This document shows, piece by piece, positions 43,058 to 51,273 of a stretch of 64,000 nt of DNA. How positions within the stretch are numbered: position 1 is the stretch's first letter; the number at the start of each line of letters is the position of its first letter. The notes beneath the pieces are model-generated. The model was not told where the DNA came from. It was given only the letters and a program-made list of their open reading frames with translations, and did not search any database. Both the position numbers and the translations under genes were made by a program. The DNA comes from CAZDWZ01 sp964509425 (lineage in GTDB: Bacteria > Bdellovibrionota_C > UBA2361 > SZUA-149 > CAZDWZ01), in NCBI GenBank assembly GCA_964509425.1, contig CAZDWZ010000005.1, forward strand, positions 248,001 to 312,000. The letters are read 5' to 3'.

Positions 43058-44317
43058 ATGCATCTCATTCACCGAACGACTTGCCGAGTTTGCAGTTCAT
43101 CCGCGCTTACACCGGTGATTGATATAGGAGAACAGCACCTCCAAGGATCATTCGTCAAAGAAGGGAAGGAGCTTCCCCCATCGCGGCGAATTTCAACCTC
43201 ACTTGTCCGATGTGATCCCTCCCGAGATGAGCATGCATGCGGGCTGCTCCAAATGGCGCACACGGTTCCACCGGAGATCCTCTACTCTGCGTATTGGTAT
43301 CGTTCCGGAACGAACCGGACGATGAAGGATCACCTGAAGGGGATAGTCGAACAGGTCGTCGATCTTGTGAAGGTGCCAAACGCCCATGTGCTCGACATCG
43401 GTTGCAACGACGGCACGTTGCTCAGTTACTATCCCGATACCTATACCTGCTTTGGAGTTGATCCTTCCGACATCGCCCAGGAAGCAAACGTCAAGGCGAA
43501 GATCATTCAAGCGCTCTTTCCTTCAAAAGAGCTCACGAGGGAGTTAAACGGCAAGAAGCTCGACATCATCACCGCGATAGCGATGTTCTATGATCTCGAG
43601 GATCCCGTGAGCTTCACGAAGGCAATTAAGAATCAGCTCTCGGACGAAGGTATCTGGGTATTTGAGATGTCGTATATGCCGACGATGCTCAAGATGAACT
43701 CCTATGACACCATTTGCCATGAGCATCTTGAGTACTACAGTCTCGCGGTAATCGAGAATATTCTCGATCGCGCCGGCATGAAGATCGTAAACGTTGAGTT
43801 GAATGACATTAACGGCGGCAGTATCCGCTGCTTTGCGACGCATACCGAGAATTTCAAGTTTAAACGTGAGCAATTCGCCCGGCAGATATCCGTTCTTCGG
43901 CAGGAAGAGTTTGATCTGGAACTCGACACGGATAAGCCGTACCGGAACTTTCAGGATCGCATCAACGTCCACCGCGAGCAGCTCAACAGCCTGCTGCGCG
44001 ATTTGAAGAAGAAGGGCAGCCGAATTCACGTCTACGGAGCTTCGACCAAAGGCAACACTATCCTCCAGTGGTGCGGAATCGATCACCGGATTATCGACTT
44101 TGCGGCAGAGCGGAATCCGGATAAATACGGTGCCATGACCCTCGGAACAGATATCCCGATTATCAGTGAAGCTGAATCGCGTGCGATGAAGCCTGATTTC
44201 TATCTCGTGCTTCCGTGGCACTTTAAGAAAGAATTTGTGGAGCGAGAGCGCGACATCATGCGGGAAGGGACCCAGATGATCTTCCCGCTGCCCAATGTCG
44301 ATGTCATCAAGGCCTAA
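43058..44317 (+). CDS. Zinc-ribbon sugar C-methyltransferase family protein
   Basis: 419 aa in three parts. N-terminal zinc-binding region with CRVCSSS and later Cys pairs (about 9-65). SAM domain with HVLDIGCNDGTLLSYYP and CFGVDPSDIAQEA. C-terminal Rossmann-like domain with IHVYGASTKGNTILQWCGI and LVLPWHFKKEFVERER. This is the layout of TDP-sugar C-3 methyltransferases such as NovU/TcaB9. CAGGGGG precedes the ATG. It stands upstream of, and overlaps, a GT-C glycosyltransferase, so a methyl-branched sugar in a surface glycan is plausible. Confidence 0.87.
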   Translation: MHLIHRTTCRVCSSSALTPVIDIGEQHLQGSFVKEGKELPPSRRISTSLVRCDPSRDEHACGLLQMAHTVPPEILYSAYWYRSGTNRTMKDHLKGIVEQVVDLVKVPNAHVLDIGCNDGTLLSYYPDTYTCFGVDPSDIAQEANVKAKIIQALFPSKELTRELNGKKLDIITAIAMFYDLEDPVSFTKAIKNQLSDEGIWVFEMSYMPTMLKMNSYDTICHEHLEYYSLAVIENILDRAGMKIVNVELNDINGGSIRCFATHTENFKFKREQFARQISVLRQEEFDLELDTDKPYRNFQDRINVHREQLNSLLRDLKKKGSRIHVYGASTKGNTILQWCGIDHRIIDFAAERNPDKYGAMTLGTDIPIISEAESRAMKPDFYLVLPWHFKKEFVERERDIMREGTQMIFPLPNVDVIKA

Positions 44318-45959
44318 AATCTGGCTATTTTCTGTCCTCGTTTTGGCGACGGCCCTGAGGTTGATGGGGCTGTCTTGGGGGATACCGACTGCTGAGATTC
44401 CGCATCGCCCGTTTCATCCTGATGAAGTGTGGGAGATGCGGGTGCTGTCTCAGCTAAATCCTGAAGCAGGAGATTTTCTTCCCGAAGAGGCGTTTCGCGA
44501 GGGGCCGGTCAGCGCCTATGTGTGGGTCTACAGTGGGATGATCGCCCGGCAATTCGGGTTCTTGAGTTTCCTTCCGTATCAAATCGGCACCGAAGATATC
44601 TATTATGCTTCATTCGTCAGCTTCGCTCGAGGAATCGTCGTCTTTCTCGACATCCTCTCGGTTGCCCTGATCTTCTTCTCGATCCGCCTGATGACTCCAG
44701 TGCTTCCGGCAGCGGTGCTGGGCTCTTTGGCGCTCGCTGTCTGTCCGTTCGAGATCATCTACAGCCGGTTCATGCGGACCCATACGATGGCAAATTTCTT
44801 TGCTTGCCTCGTGATGTTTTTCTCGGCGTATTTGTATCGCTCGAAAAGTAAACTTCTCGGGGCGGTCATCGGTCTTTTGATCGGAGTGAGCTCGGCCACT
44901 CGCTATCCGACGGTCATTGTCGGAGTGGTGCCTGGTTTGATGATCATTTTCGCCCGTTTTGGCGAGCTGAAAGCTCTCGGCAAGCCTATCCGTGAACGTG
45001 TATTTGCCGTCCTCCTCGACGGGCAACTTTGGGCGCTTCTCGTGTGCTCGGTGTTCGGGTTCCTTTTTTCGGCCCCGGCGTTTTTATTCAACTTCGACGA
45101 AATCCTTCCCCATTTGCAGTATCAGGCGAAATTCGCAGACACGAAGGAATTCTCGTTCTTAAACCTTTTCAGCTTGTTTCGACTTCTCGCCTACGTGATA
45201 GAGATTATCCCCTACGGGACCTATCCGTTATTGTGGCTTCTTTTCTACGGCTCCGTTTTTTTTCTGTTGTTTCGGAAGTCGAGCTACCGATACTCGATTC
45301 CTCTCCTCGTGATGCTTTTTGGTTACCTCTACGGGATGGGGAAGGGGTATCTCACCGGGCCGCTTTTCATCCGGGCCGTGATTTTGATGTTCCCTGGATT
45401 TGCCATTCTATTCGGTCTGGCGGTTGCCGAGTGCTTTCACCTCTACAAGGATCGGAAATACGTCTGGCGAGGATTGCTCGCACTTGCGATCGCAGTACTG
45501 TCGGCCTCGGCGGTTTATGACATCTCTTACGGGTTGGCGCTCGAGCGCGACGATCCCAGGATTCAGCTCTACAAGCACTTGAAGCGGCGGCTTCGTCCGC
45601 AGGGACTGGTCCTCGGGCAATATCCGGACTTTTGGAATTACTTCGTCTCCAATCCCACCTTGGAAGTGCTGAAGAAAGATAATCTGCGGCTTGAGTACCG
45701 AGAGGATTTCGCTGAAAATCCCGGGAACGTCAATTATGTTCTTGTCTCCGCCTTCGAAGGCCGGGACTTCGAGAAAGCTCGGACTCGAATCGCCGAGCTT
45801 CGTGAAAAGGGAAAGTTTGTCGTGGAGCAGAAATTTGAGAACCCACCGACGATTTTTGGACGTTCACTCTGGTTTGAGAGTTATCCCCATGACCTCTCTT
45901 ACCCATTTCCGACTCTCTACCTGTTGAGACGGAGCCCGGTCAGTGAATCTCGCGACTAA
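44295..45959 (+). CDS. GT-C glycosyltransferase, PMT_2/ArnT-like
   Basis: 554 aa, about 11-13 membrane spans. Signal-anchor start and a first external loop with RPFHPDEVWEM, the acidic DE motif of lipid-linked-sugar GT-C enzymes (GT39/83). FEIIYSRFMRTHTMANFF and a soluble C-terminal tail follow. It should use a polyprenyl-phosphate sugar to glycosylate lipid A, proteins or a polymer on the outer leaflet. ATG 44295 lies 23 bases inside the upstream gene, and its end overlaps the next GT-C gene, so these three are one operon. Confidence 0.83.
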   Translation: MSMSSRPKIWLFSVLVLATALRLMGLSWGIPTAEIPHRPFHPDEVWEMRVLSQLNPEAGDFLPEEAFREGPVSAYVWVYSGMIARQFGFLSFLPYQIGTEDIYYASFVSFARGIVVFLDILSVALIFFSIRLMTPVLPAAVLGSLALAVCPFEIIYSRFMRTHTMANFFACLVMFFSAYLYRSKSKLLGAVIGLLIGVSSATRYPTVIVGVVPGLMIIFARFGELKALGKPIRERVFAVLLDGQLWALLVCSVFGFLFSAPAFLFNFDEILPHLQYQAKFADTKEFSFLNLFSLFRLLAYVIEIIPYGTYPLLWLLFYGSVFFLLFRKSSYRYSIPLLVMLFGYLYGMGKGYLTGPLFIRAVILMFPGFAILFGLAVAECFHLYKDRKYVWRGLLALAIAVLSASAVYDISYGLALERDDPRIQLYKHLKRRLRPQGLVLGQYPDFWNYFVSNPTLEVLKKDNLRLEYREDFAENPGNVNYVLVSAFEGRDFEKARTRIAELREKGKFVVEQKFENPPTIFGRSLWFESYPHDLSYPFPTLYLLRRSPVSESRD

Positions 45960-47769
45960 CAAGCTCGAAGACGCCCGCGTCTCACCGTTTGTCTTGAGGG
46001 GAGCGATCACTCTTTTGGTGGGAGTGTGCGTCTTCCTCGTGTGGATTCGCTGCTCTTTTGACGTCCTCTTCTACCCCTGGCTTTTTCCCGATTCCTACGA
46101 CTGGCTCTGGAATGCTTTCGCGTATTCTCAGGAGACCGTCGCAAAAGTTTCTCACCGAGGGATGCTCTTTACTCTTCTCGGGAGCTTTCTCTATCGAGGA
46201 GGCCTGGAGGACCTTCTTCCGTTGTTCGGCACGGTGGGTTTCGTCGGCCTTGTGCTTGCGACGTATTTCGGTACCCGGCGATTTTTTGGCGAGAAGATTG
46301 CGCTTGTATCGGCGCTTTTTCTCGGAGTCTCATCGAATACGATCGGCCAATCGGCTTATGTCGGTTGCGACGTCGCGGCGACGGCATTTCTTACGGCCTG
46401 TATGTTCTCTTACTTGTCGTTTCTTTCCACGAAGGAGAGGTCGTCGCTTTTATTAACCGCCGTCTTCTTCGCACTCGGGCTGCACACTCAGTACATCGGC
46501 GTCATGGTGCTGCCCTTTTTGATAATCTCGTTTTTCATCTCGTGGGCGCCCGGTACAGCCGTGTTCACGACTCGCCGCGCCGTGGAGCTGAAGCGAGAAT
46601 GGCGGGCATTTGTTTCCCCGCTGGTATTGGCCACTGGAATTCTTTTCGGTTTATTGCTGCCACGATGGTGGCGTTATCATCTGCTGTACGAGGAGAAGGT
46701 CAAACACGGAGAATTGGTTCAGCTTGCGTGGAATATCCCATATTACTCTGCCGGGATGCTTTCGGTCTTTTCATGGCCGATGCTGCTCTTCGCATTTTTT
46801 GGAGTGTGGAGAACTCTTCGCGATCCATCCCTCCGGCGACCGGCGGGATTTTTACTCGGTTGGTTCTTTTCCGTTTTTTTATTTTTTGCTCTGCTCTATC
46901 GTTTTGTCGACGTTCGCTTCCTCATCTATTTGTCCCCGCCTGTGTTTATCTTCGGAGCGGCCGGCGTAGAGAAGATATTCGAATTTCGAACGCTGCCGAG
47001 GGTCGTTCCAATCGCGCTTTTAGCGAGTCTCATTCTGGCCGCTCATGTCCGAACGGCAAAGTCTTGGTATGCAAACACTTTCTATATCTTTCCCGGACTC
47101 TCATTTGCGTATTCGGCGGAAGGCGGATTGGTTCATGATCCGAGCCCCTTTCAAGTTCCCATCCTCGAGGAATTTCGGTTTGCGGGTGAGTGGCGGCGGG
47201 AGATGGCCGAAGCCGAGATAGACGATCGGCGCTACTCGGAGAGCCTCGCGCGTCTCCTTCCGAAAGTTCGAAAGGAAGCGATGAAGCGAGGGCTTCCCAT
47301 CCTCGTATTTGACCGACGTGAGTTATGGGAGCTGTATTTTATGCGAAACCGCAATAAACTCTATGCTGGAACAGAGGCTATCACCGTTGAATCCTTTTCC
47401 CAGGTTTTGAATTTCGCAAAACGTTCACCGATTGTGCTGCTCATTCAGCACCGTGATATTCCGGCATTTCGATACTTTTTGGGTTCGAAAAAGCTCCTCT
47501 CACAAAGCCTCATGCACGAGGGAGGCTGGTTGGCAGGCATATTCAATTATCCCGATCGAAAAAAATGTGCCGAAGAATTCGAAGGCAATTTTGGAGCTTA
47601 TCTGATCTGCGAAAGAATTGTGAGAAGCTCTGTGTGGTGCTCGGAACGGAACTTTCTTCGTCAGCAAAGTTCTTCTCTAGAGTGTGTCACCATTTCGATG
47701 TTGCCGGAGAAGCTTCTCGCACCCTACCGGGCCCTCAAAGCCGGCTATCAAATGCTAACGTTTTTATAG
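45943..47769 (+). CDS. Second GT-C family multi-span glycosyltransferase
   Basis: 608 aa, GTG start at 45943 overlapping the previous stop by 17 bases. About 11 spans. The first external loop has LFPDSYDWLWNAFAYS, and GLHTQYIGVMVLPFLII resembles the PMT_2 core. The acidic pair is less clear than in its neighbour (PDSYDW). A soluble domain of about 200 residues closes the protein. Probably a polyprenyl-sugar-using transferase of the same pathway. Last gene of the rightward group and convergent with rtcB. Confidence 0.72.
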   Translation: MNLATNKLEDARVSPFVLRGAITLLVGVCVFLVWIRCSFDVLFYPWLFPDSYDWLWNAFAYSQETVAKVSHRGMLFTLLGSFLYRGGLEDLLPLFGTVGFVGLVLATYFGTRRFFGEKIALVSALFLGVSSNTIGQSAYVGCDVAATAFLTACMFSYLSFLSTKERSSLLLTAVFFALGLHTQYIGVMVLPFLIISFFISWAPGTAVFTTRRAVELKREWRAFVSPLVLATGILFGLLLPRWWRYHLLYEEKVKHGELVQLAWNIPYYSAGMLSVFSWPMLLFAFFGVWRTLRDPSLRRPAGFLLGWFFSVFLFFALLYRFVDVRFLIYLSPPVFIFGAAGVEKIFEFRTLPRVVPIALLASLILAAHVRTAKSWYANTFYIFPGLSFAYSAEGGLVHDPSPFQVPILEEFRFAGEWRREMAEAEIDDRRYSESLARLLPKVRKEAMKRGLPILVFDRRELWELYFMRNRNKLYAGTEAITVESFSQVLNFAKRSPIVLLIQHRDIPAFRYFLGSKKLLSQSLMHEGGWLAGIFNYPDRKKCAEEFEGNFGAYLICERIVRSSVWCSERNFLRQQSSSLECVTISMLPEKLLAPYRALKAGYQMLTFL

Positions 47770-47814
47770 AGCGATGCTCAAACGCCTGGTGCTTTTGAAA
47801 GCCGGCAATATGGC

Positions 47815-49326
47815 TTACGCGCTTCCCCCGTTTGCGGGATCGCTGTCTTTGATGACAAAGCGTGCAGAGAGCTTTGCGACTGATCGGGCAAGACCCGCCT
47901 TTTCCACGGATTCGAGCACCGCGCTGAAGTTTTTATACGCGGCAGGTGCTTCGTCCCGAGGATAGGTACGGCAGTTGCTGAGGATGTCGCACCTCTCGAA
48001 TTCCGCATCTACTTCATTCTGAGAAAGCTCTCTCATGGCACGGCCGCGGCTCAGCGCTCGGCCGGCCCCGTGATTCACGCTGTATGCTGCACGTGCTGCA
48101 CCTTCACTCGCAACCATCACGGCAGAACCGGCCGCAGGATTCCCCGGGAGGAGAATCGGGTGTCCGGTCGCTTCGTAACGGCCGCCTTTCAGTGCATGAT
48201 GTCCCGCCGGAAACGCTCGAGTCGCCCCTTTCCGGTGAACCCAAGTTGGACGGCCGTCCATGTTCTCCTTTCTCGCTATGTTGTGGCTGATGAAGTACAC
48301 GAGGTCACCCTTCGCTCCGGGAAACACTTCTTGGAACGCCTCAAGCACGAGAGCGTTAATAACCAAATGATTGAGTGTCGCGAAGTTTCCACCGAGCGCA
48401 AGATCGTCGAGATAGTCGTTCGCCTCCGGTGAGCCGAGTGGCGCGTAGACCAGCTCCTTGTCTCCGCCGGGGAGGGGGATGCTCCAGTCTGCGAACTTCT
48501 GCTGCAAAGTTTTAAACTGCTGCTGCGCGAGAAAATATCCGAACCCTCTTGAGCCGCAGTGAGAGAGAAATGAGATTTTTCCTTCGCGAAGGCCAAATGC
48601 TTCGGCGATTACTTCCTCTCCAGAGGTGATCCGAACCGCGTTTGCTTCACCGAAATGGTTCCCACCTCCGTATGAGCCGAGTTGGCGGAATTTATTCAGG
48701 AGAAAATCTCTTCCCTTCTCGGATTCATGAAGCTGAAGTCGCAGAGCGAGAGCATCACGCGACAAATCGTGACCCATGTGAAATGCATCTTCACATGCTT
48801 GAAACCAATGGAGCGGAACACCGAGTCCTTGGAGCACGGCATCAGAAGCGCCTTCGATGACGGCCCGTTTGCCGAGATCGTAGTCGACGTCTCGCGCCTT
48901 CTTCACGGAACGCTGTCCTTTTCCTGCTCCGGTCGGGAGCCGTTCGAGGAGAGCGTTAATGACGGCCCGGCGAGCAGGTTTTGAAATAAGCTCTTCGTCG
49001 GGAACATCCGTCTGAAGAAGACTCATCGAACATTTGATGTCGACCCCGACTGGGCCAGGGTAGATATGTGTTCGAGAAGTCATCACACATCCGACCGGTG
49101 CTCCGTATCCGGCGTGAGCGTCGGGATTCAACACCAGTTCGTCGACGCCGGGTGCGAGCCGGCTGTTGATAGCCTGAACGAGGCACTTCTGGTCGAATGT
49201 TTCCCGAATGCTCTCCGTTCCGATAACCGTGATGGGCTTCACCGAGGAGTCGGGCACGGGGAGAAATCCCCGTGCCTCGTCTTCCACATGAATTTTTAAT
49301 TCTCCGTATTTCGTTTCGATACTCAT
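47815..49326 (-). CDS. rtcB: RNA-splicing ligase RtcB
   Basis: 503 aa from ATG 49326 with AAGGAAAG upstream (the frame runs to 49440). GTP- and Mn-dependent ligase joining 2',3'-cyclic-phosphate to 5'-OH ends. Motifs: LVLNPDAHAGYGAPVG, PGPVGVDIKCSM with metal ligands Asp96 and Cys99, GGGNHFGEA, SHCGSRGFGYFLAQQ, SHNIARKE and NHGAGRALSRGRAM with the His that is guanylylated. It follows the slipin gene on the same strand; both lie downstream of the sigma-54 promoter at 51171-51185. No archease or RtcA in the window. A 136-bp inverted repeat separates it from the slipin. Confidence 0.96.
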   Translation of the reverse strand: MSIETKYGELKIHVEDEARGFLPVPDSSVKPITVIGTESIRETFDQKCLVQAINSRLAPGVDELVLNPDAHAGYGAPVGCVMTSRTHIYPGPVGVDIKCSMSLLQTDVPDEELISKPARRAVINALLERLPTGAGKGQRSVKKARDVDYDLGKRAVIEGASDAVLQGLGVPLHWFQACEDAFHMGHDLSRDALALRLQLHESEKGRDFLLNKFRQLGSYGGGNHFGEANAVRITSGEEVIAEAFGLREGKISFLSHCGSRGFGYFLAQQQFKTLQQKFADWSIPLPGGDKELVYAPLGSPEANDYLDDLALGGNFATLNHLVINALVLEAFQEVFPGAKGDLVYFISHNIARKENMDGRPTWVHRKGATRAFPAGHHALKGGRYEATGHPILLPGNPAAGSAVMVASEGAARAAYSVNHGAGRALSRGRAMRELSQNEVDAEFERCDILSNCRTYPRDEAPAAYKNFSAVLESVEKAGLARSVAKLSARFVIKDSDPANGGSA

Positions 49327-49443
49327 ATACTTTCCTTCTGCTTCTCTCGGGCGATTCTCATACTCGAATCGACTCGAGACAGCCTTTTTGGGGTGAGTGA
49401 AGCACCAGATTTCACTGGCTCGGCTCCGCCGAGCCAGCATTAT

Positions 49444-49579
49444 CTAGAGGCCATTTCACAAATACCTCTAGACCCCCAGAACTCCAGACCTCCGTGTTAA
49501 AAGGAAAGCAGCTGCCTTCGTTAAAACACGGAGTTCCAGAGTTCCAGAGTTTGGGAGATATCTATGAAATGGCTTCTAG
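49444..49579. repeat. 136-bp imperfect inverted repeat between slipin and rtcB
   Basis: The left half starts CTAGAGGCCATTTCA and the right half ends TGAAATGGCTTCTAG. Inner blocks also pair (CTCCAGACCTCCGTGTTAA with TTAAAACACGGAGTTCCAG), leaving AAAGCAGCTGCCTT at the centre. It is a miniature-transposon-like palindrome. As RNA it would sit between two genes of one operon and could limit rtcB read-through. Confidence 0.75.
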
Positions 49580-49644
49580 CGCTCCGGCACCACAAAGGGA
49601 AAACTGCTTCAGTCCATTCTAGCGAGAACTAAACGGTCGGAGCA

Positions 49645-50766
49645 CTAATCTCCACTCAGCTTAACGAGTCCGTTCATGACGCCCTTTAATCCGTCATAAA
49701 CAGTAAGCTTCTCAATCTTCGAGCTGATCCGTTCTACAGCTTCGAGCTCTTTCAACCGAAGCAAGACCGGATTCCCCTCGATCATCCGAGCAGTGTTCAA
49801 AAGTGATCGCGTTGCCGCAAACTCTTCTCTTCGCCGGATGTTCTGTGCCTGAGCGGCTTTCTCCGCCTCAACCACCTGATTGAGCAATATCCTCATATCG
49901 CCTGGCAGGATGATATCCTTCGCCCCGATCCGTGAAATTTCGATGCCGAACTTTTCCAGCGAAGTCGAGACTTCAGATGCCAATCCCCTGTTGAGGGCCT
50001 CTTTGTTTTCAAGAAGCTCATCGAGTGTTTTCTCGCCGACCGCCTGCCGGAGAGCGAGCTGCGCAGTCCGGTAGATCTCGCCCGAGATATCGGACAATGA
50101 CCGCACGGCCTTTGACACATCGACGATCGAGAAAGCGACCGTCAAGTTCACTCTCAGGGACACCTTGTCCTTCGTGAGCATCTCCTGTCCACTGACTTCG
50201 AGCGCGGTCACCCGCGTATCGAGGACCGTGGCGAGAAGCTGACGCTGCGCCCGGAAAAATCCGTAGTATCCAGGCTGAAGCTCTCTCACGATGACTCCGG
50301 ACTCGAAGAGAATTCCTTTGCATTGCTCAGGAACTCTGACCTCGAGAACTTTGGTTTCGTCGATGATCCCGGAGATATCTCGAAGAGTTTCCCGGTTGAT
50401 CTCGTATTCGTCCGTGATATCAAACCGCTTCACCTGCAGCTCCCAGACTCCCTTCCAGAAGAGCCGCTCTTGGCCCGGGCCGATGACGGCTGCGGCCCGG
50501 GCGTCGCGATAAACCACGGCAACCTCTCGTGGTCCTGTGCTGACTCGGTACAAAAAGCTTTCGACGAGGGAACTCGAATCCCTGAAGATGATGCTCGCAA
50601 TCGGTCCTGAGAGCTCAGGAGTCTTTACGATGTCGAAGACCTCGGCTGAATAACTCTCAAGCGCCGAGAACATCCGGAATGTACCCGGAGCGAGCAACCG
50701 TACAAATTGCCGGTTCTTATAGAGGATTCCTCTCTCAGTGCTTCCGATGACAAATTTTCTGTACAT
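49645..50766 (-). CDS. SPFH/band-7 slipin of the RNA-repair operon
   Basis: 373 aa from ATG 50766 (GGAG eight bases upstream). The SPFH/band-7 domain occupies about 120-300: TVLDTRVTALEVSGQEMLTKDKVSLRVNLTVAFSI, YRTAQLALRQAVGEKTLDELL, EISRIGAKDIILPGDMR; a helical tail EAEKAAQAQNIRRREEFAATRSL oligomerises. The N-terminal ~110 residues repeat a similar fold (GPGQERLFWKGVWELQVKRFD). No strong membrane segment at the N-terminus. Slipins are known companions of RtcB/RtcR RNA-repair operons, so its place here between the sigma-54 promoter and rtcB is meaningful. Confidence 0.9.
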   Translation of the reverse strand: MYRKFVIGSTERGILYKNRQFVRLLAPGTFRMFSALESYSAEVFDIVKTPELSGPIASIIFRDSSSLVESFLYRVSTGPREVAVVYRDARAAAVIGPGQERLFWKGVWELQVKRFDITDEYEINRETLRDISGIIDETKVLEVRVPEQCKGILFESGVIVRELQPGYYGFFRAQRQLLATVLDTRVTALEVSGQEMLTKDKVSLRVNLTVAFSIVDVSKAVRSLSDISGEIYRTAQLALRQAVGEKTLDELLENKEALNRGLASEVSTSLEKFGIEISRIGAKDIILPGDMRILLNQVVEAEKAAQAQNIRRREEFAATRSLLNTARMIEGNPVLLRLKELEAVERISSKIEKLTVYDGLKGVMNGLVKLSGD

Positions 50767-50969
50767 AAAAACAACTCCAACATTTCCAAACAAAAACTAA
50801 AAAAAGGGGTCTTCCTCACGAGAGCCGAGCGGACGGCGATCTCCGAAGCTCTGGGTGACAAAGTTCATCGCACTCTCTTTGCACCTCGAGGCTTCGGCAG
50901 AATTCGCCTATGCAAGGCAAGGTTCCCGCCGAGGGTATTCCTCGCTTGGGAATTCCCCTCACGTAACGC

Positions 50970-50987
50970 ACGAGAGTTTTTTCTCGT
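50970..50987 (-). other. A-loop hairpin at the 3' end of the tRNA-like sequence
   Basis: On the minus strand ACGAGA-AAAAAC-TCTCGT forms a six-pair hairpin that takes up the last bases of the would-be acceptor stem. Beyond it, toward the slipin, more short inverted repeats occur (CGAGG/CCTCG at 50930-50944; CCGAAGC at about 50843 with GCTTCGG at about 50892). Confidence 0.55.
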
Positions 50988-51057
50988 TCGAGGCAGGATT
51001 CGAACCTGCTACCCGTCGATTATCAGTCGACTGCTCTACCCAATGAGCTACTCCAGT
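50985..51057 (-). tRNA. tRNA-Ile(GAT)-like sequence with broken acceptor stem
   Basis: On the minus strand the D-arm (GCTC/GAGC with TTGGGTA loop), anticodon arm (GTCGA-CTGATAA-TCGAC, anticodon GAT) and T-arm (GCAGG-TTCGAAT-CCTGC) are perfect. The acceptor strands ACTGGAG and CTCGAAC pair in only four of seven positions (1, 2 and 4 fail), and no CCA is coded. The 5' strand instead fits a CCAGT-CCC-ACTGG hairpin (51053-51065). It lies inside the sigma-54 transcript of the RNA-repair operon. It is therefore either a decayed tRNA or a tRNA-mimic RNA, comparable in idea to the tRNA-like module of Salmonella YrlA, which is coded beside rtcBA. Confidence 0.7.
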
Positions 51058-51170
51058 GGGACTGGGTCCTCCCGGCGCGGAACGAAGAGAAAGAAGATTT
51101 TGACCATCCCTCCTCTTCGCCGCCTGGCCTTTCAGAAGCCGGCCGCGATTATTCAGTCACCCTTCTCTAG

Positions 51171-51185
51171 GCAGGGACTGTGCCA
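51171..51185 (-). promoter_or_regulatory. Sigma-54 promoter of the RNA-repair operon
   Basis: Minus-strand TGGCACAGTCCCTGC: GG and GC are 12 bases apart, and it matches the consensus TGGCACRNNNNTTGC except one T. It lies about 115 bases before the tRNA-like sequence and points at slipin and rtcB. The divergent neighbour is RtcR, the dedicated sigma-54 activator, which strongly supports it. Confidence 0.88.
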
Positions 51186-51243
51186 AGTGTTACGGCGCGG
51201 GAATCATTGGATTTTTATTCAGGGCGGTGGGGGCAAAATCTAG

Positions 51244-51270
51244 TATAATGGATAGAATTAGGATTCTATC
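51244..51270 (+). promoter_or_regulatory. rtcR promoter -10 and leader palindrome
   Basis: A consensus TATAAT at 51244-51249 with no good -35, then a perfect inverted repeat GATAGAAT-TAGG-ATTCTATC (51251-51270) that ends three bases before the rtcR ATG. The only purine-rich ribosome-site candidate (AGG) is in its loop. It could serve as operator at the start site or as an RNA hairpin limiting translation. Confidence 0.6.
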
Positions 51271-51273
51271 TAT

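Noticed and set aside
50911..50930. Second sigma-54-like site on the minus strand (GGGAACCTTGCCTTGC)
   Set aside because: GG and GC are 13 bases apart instead of 12, and the TGGCAC match at 51171-51185 is far better.
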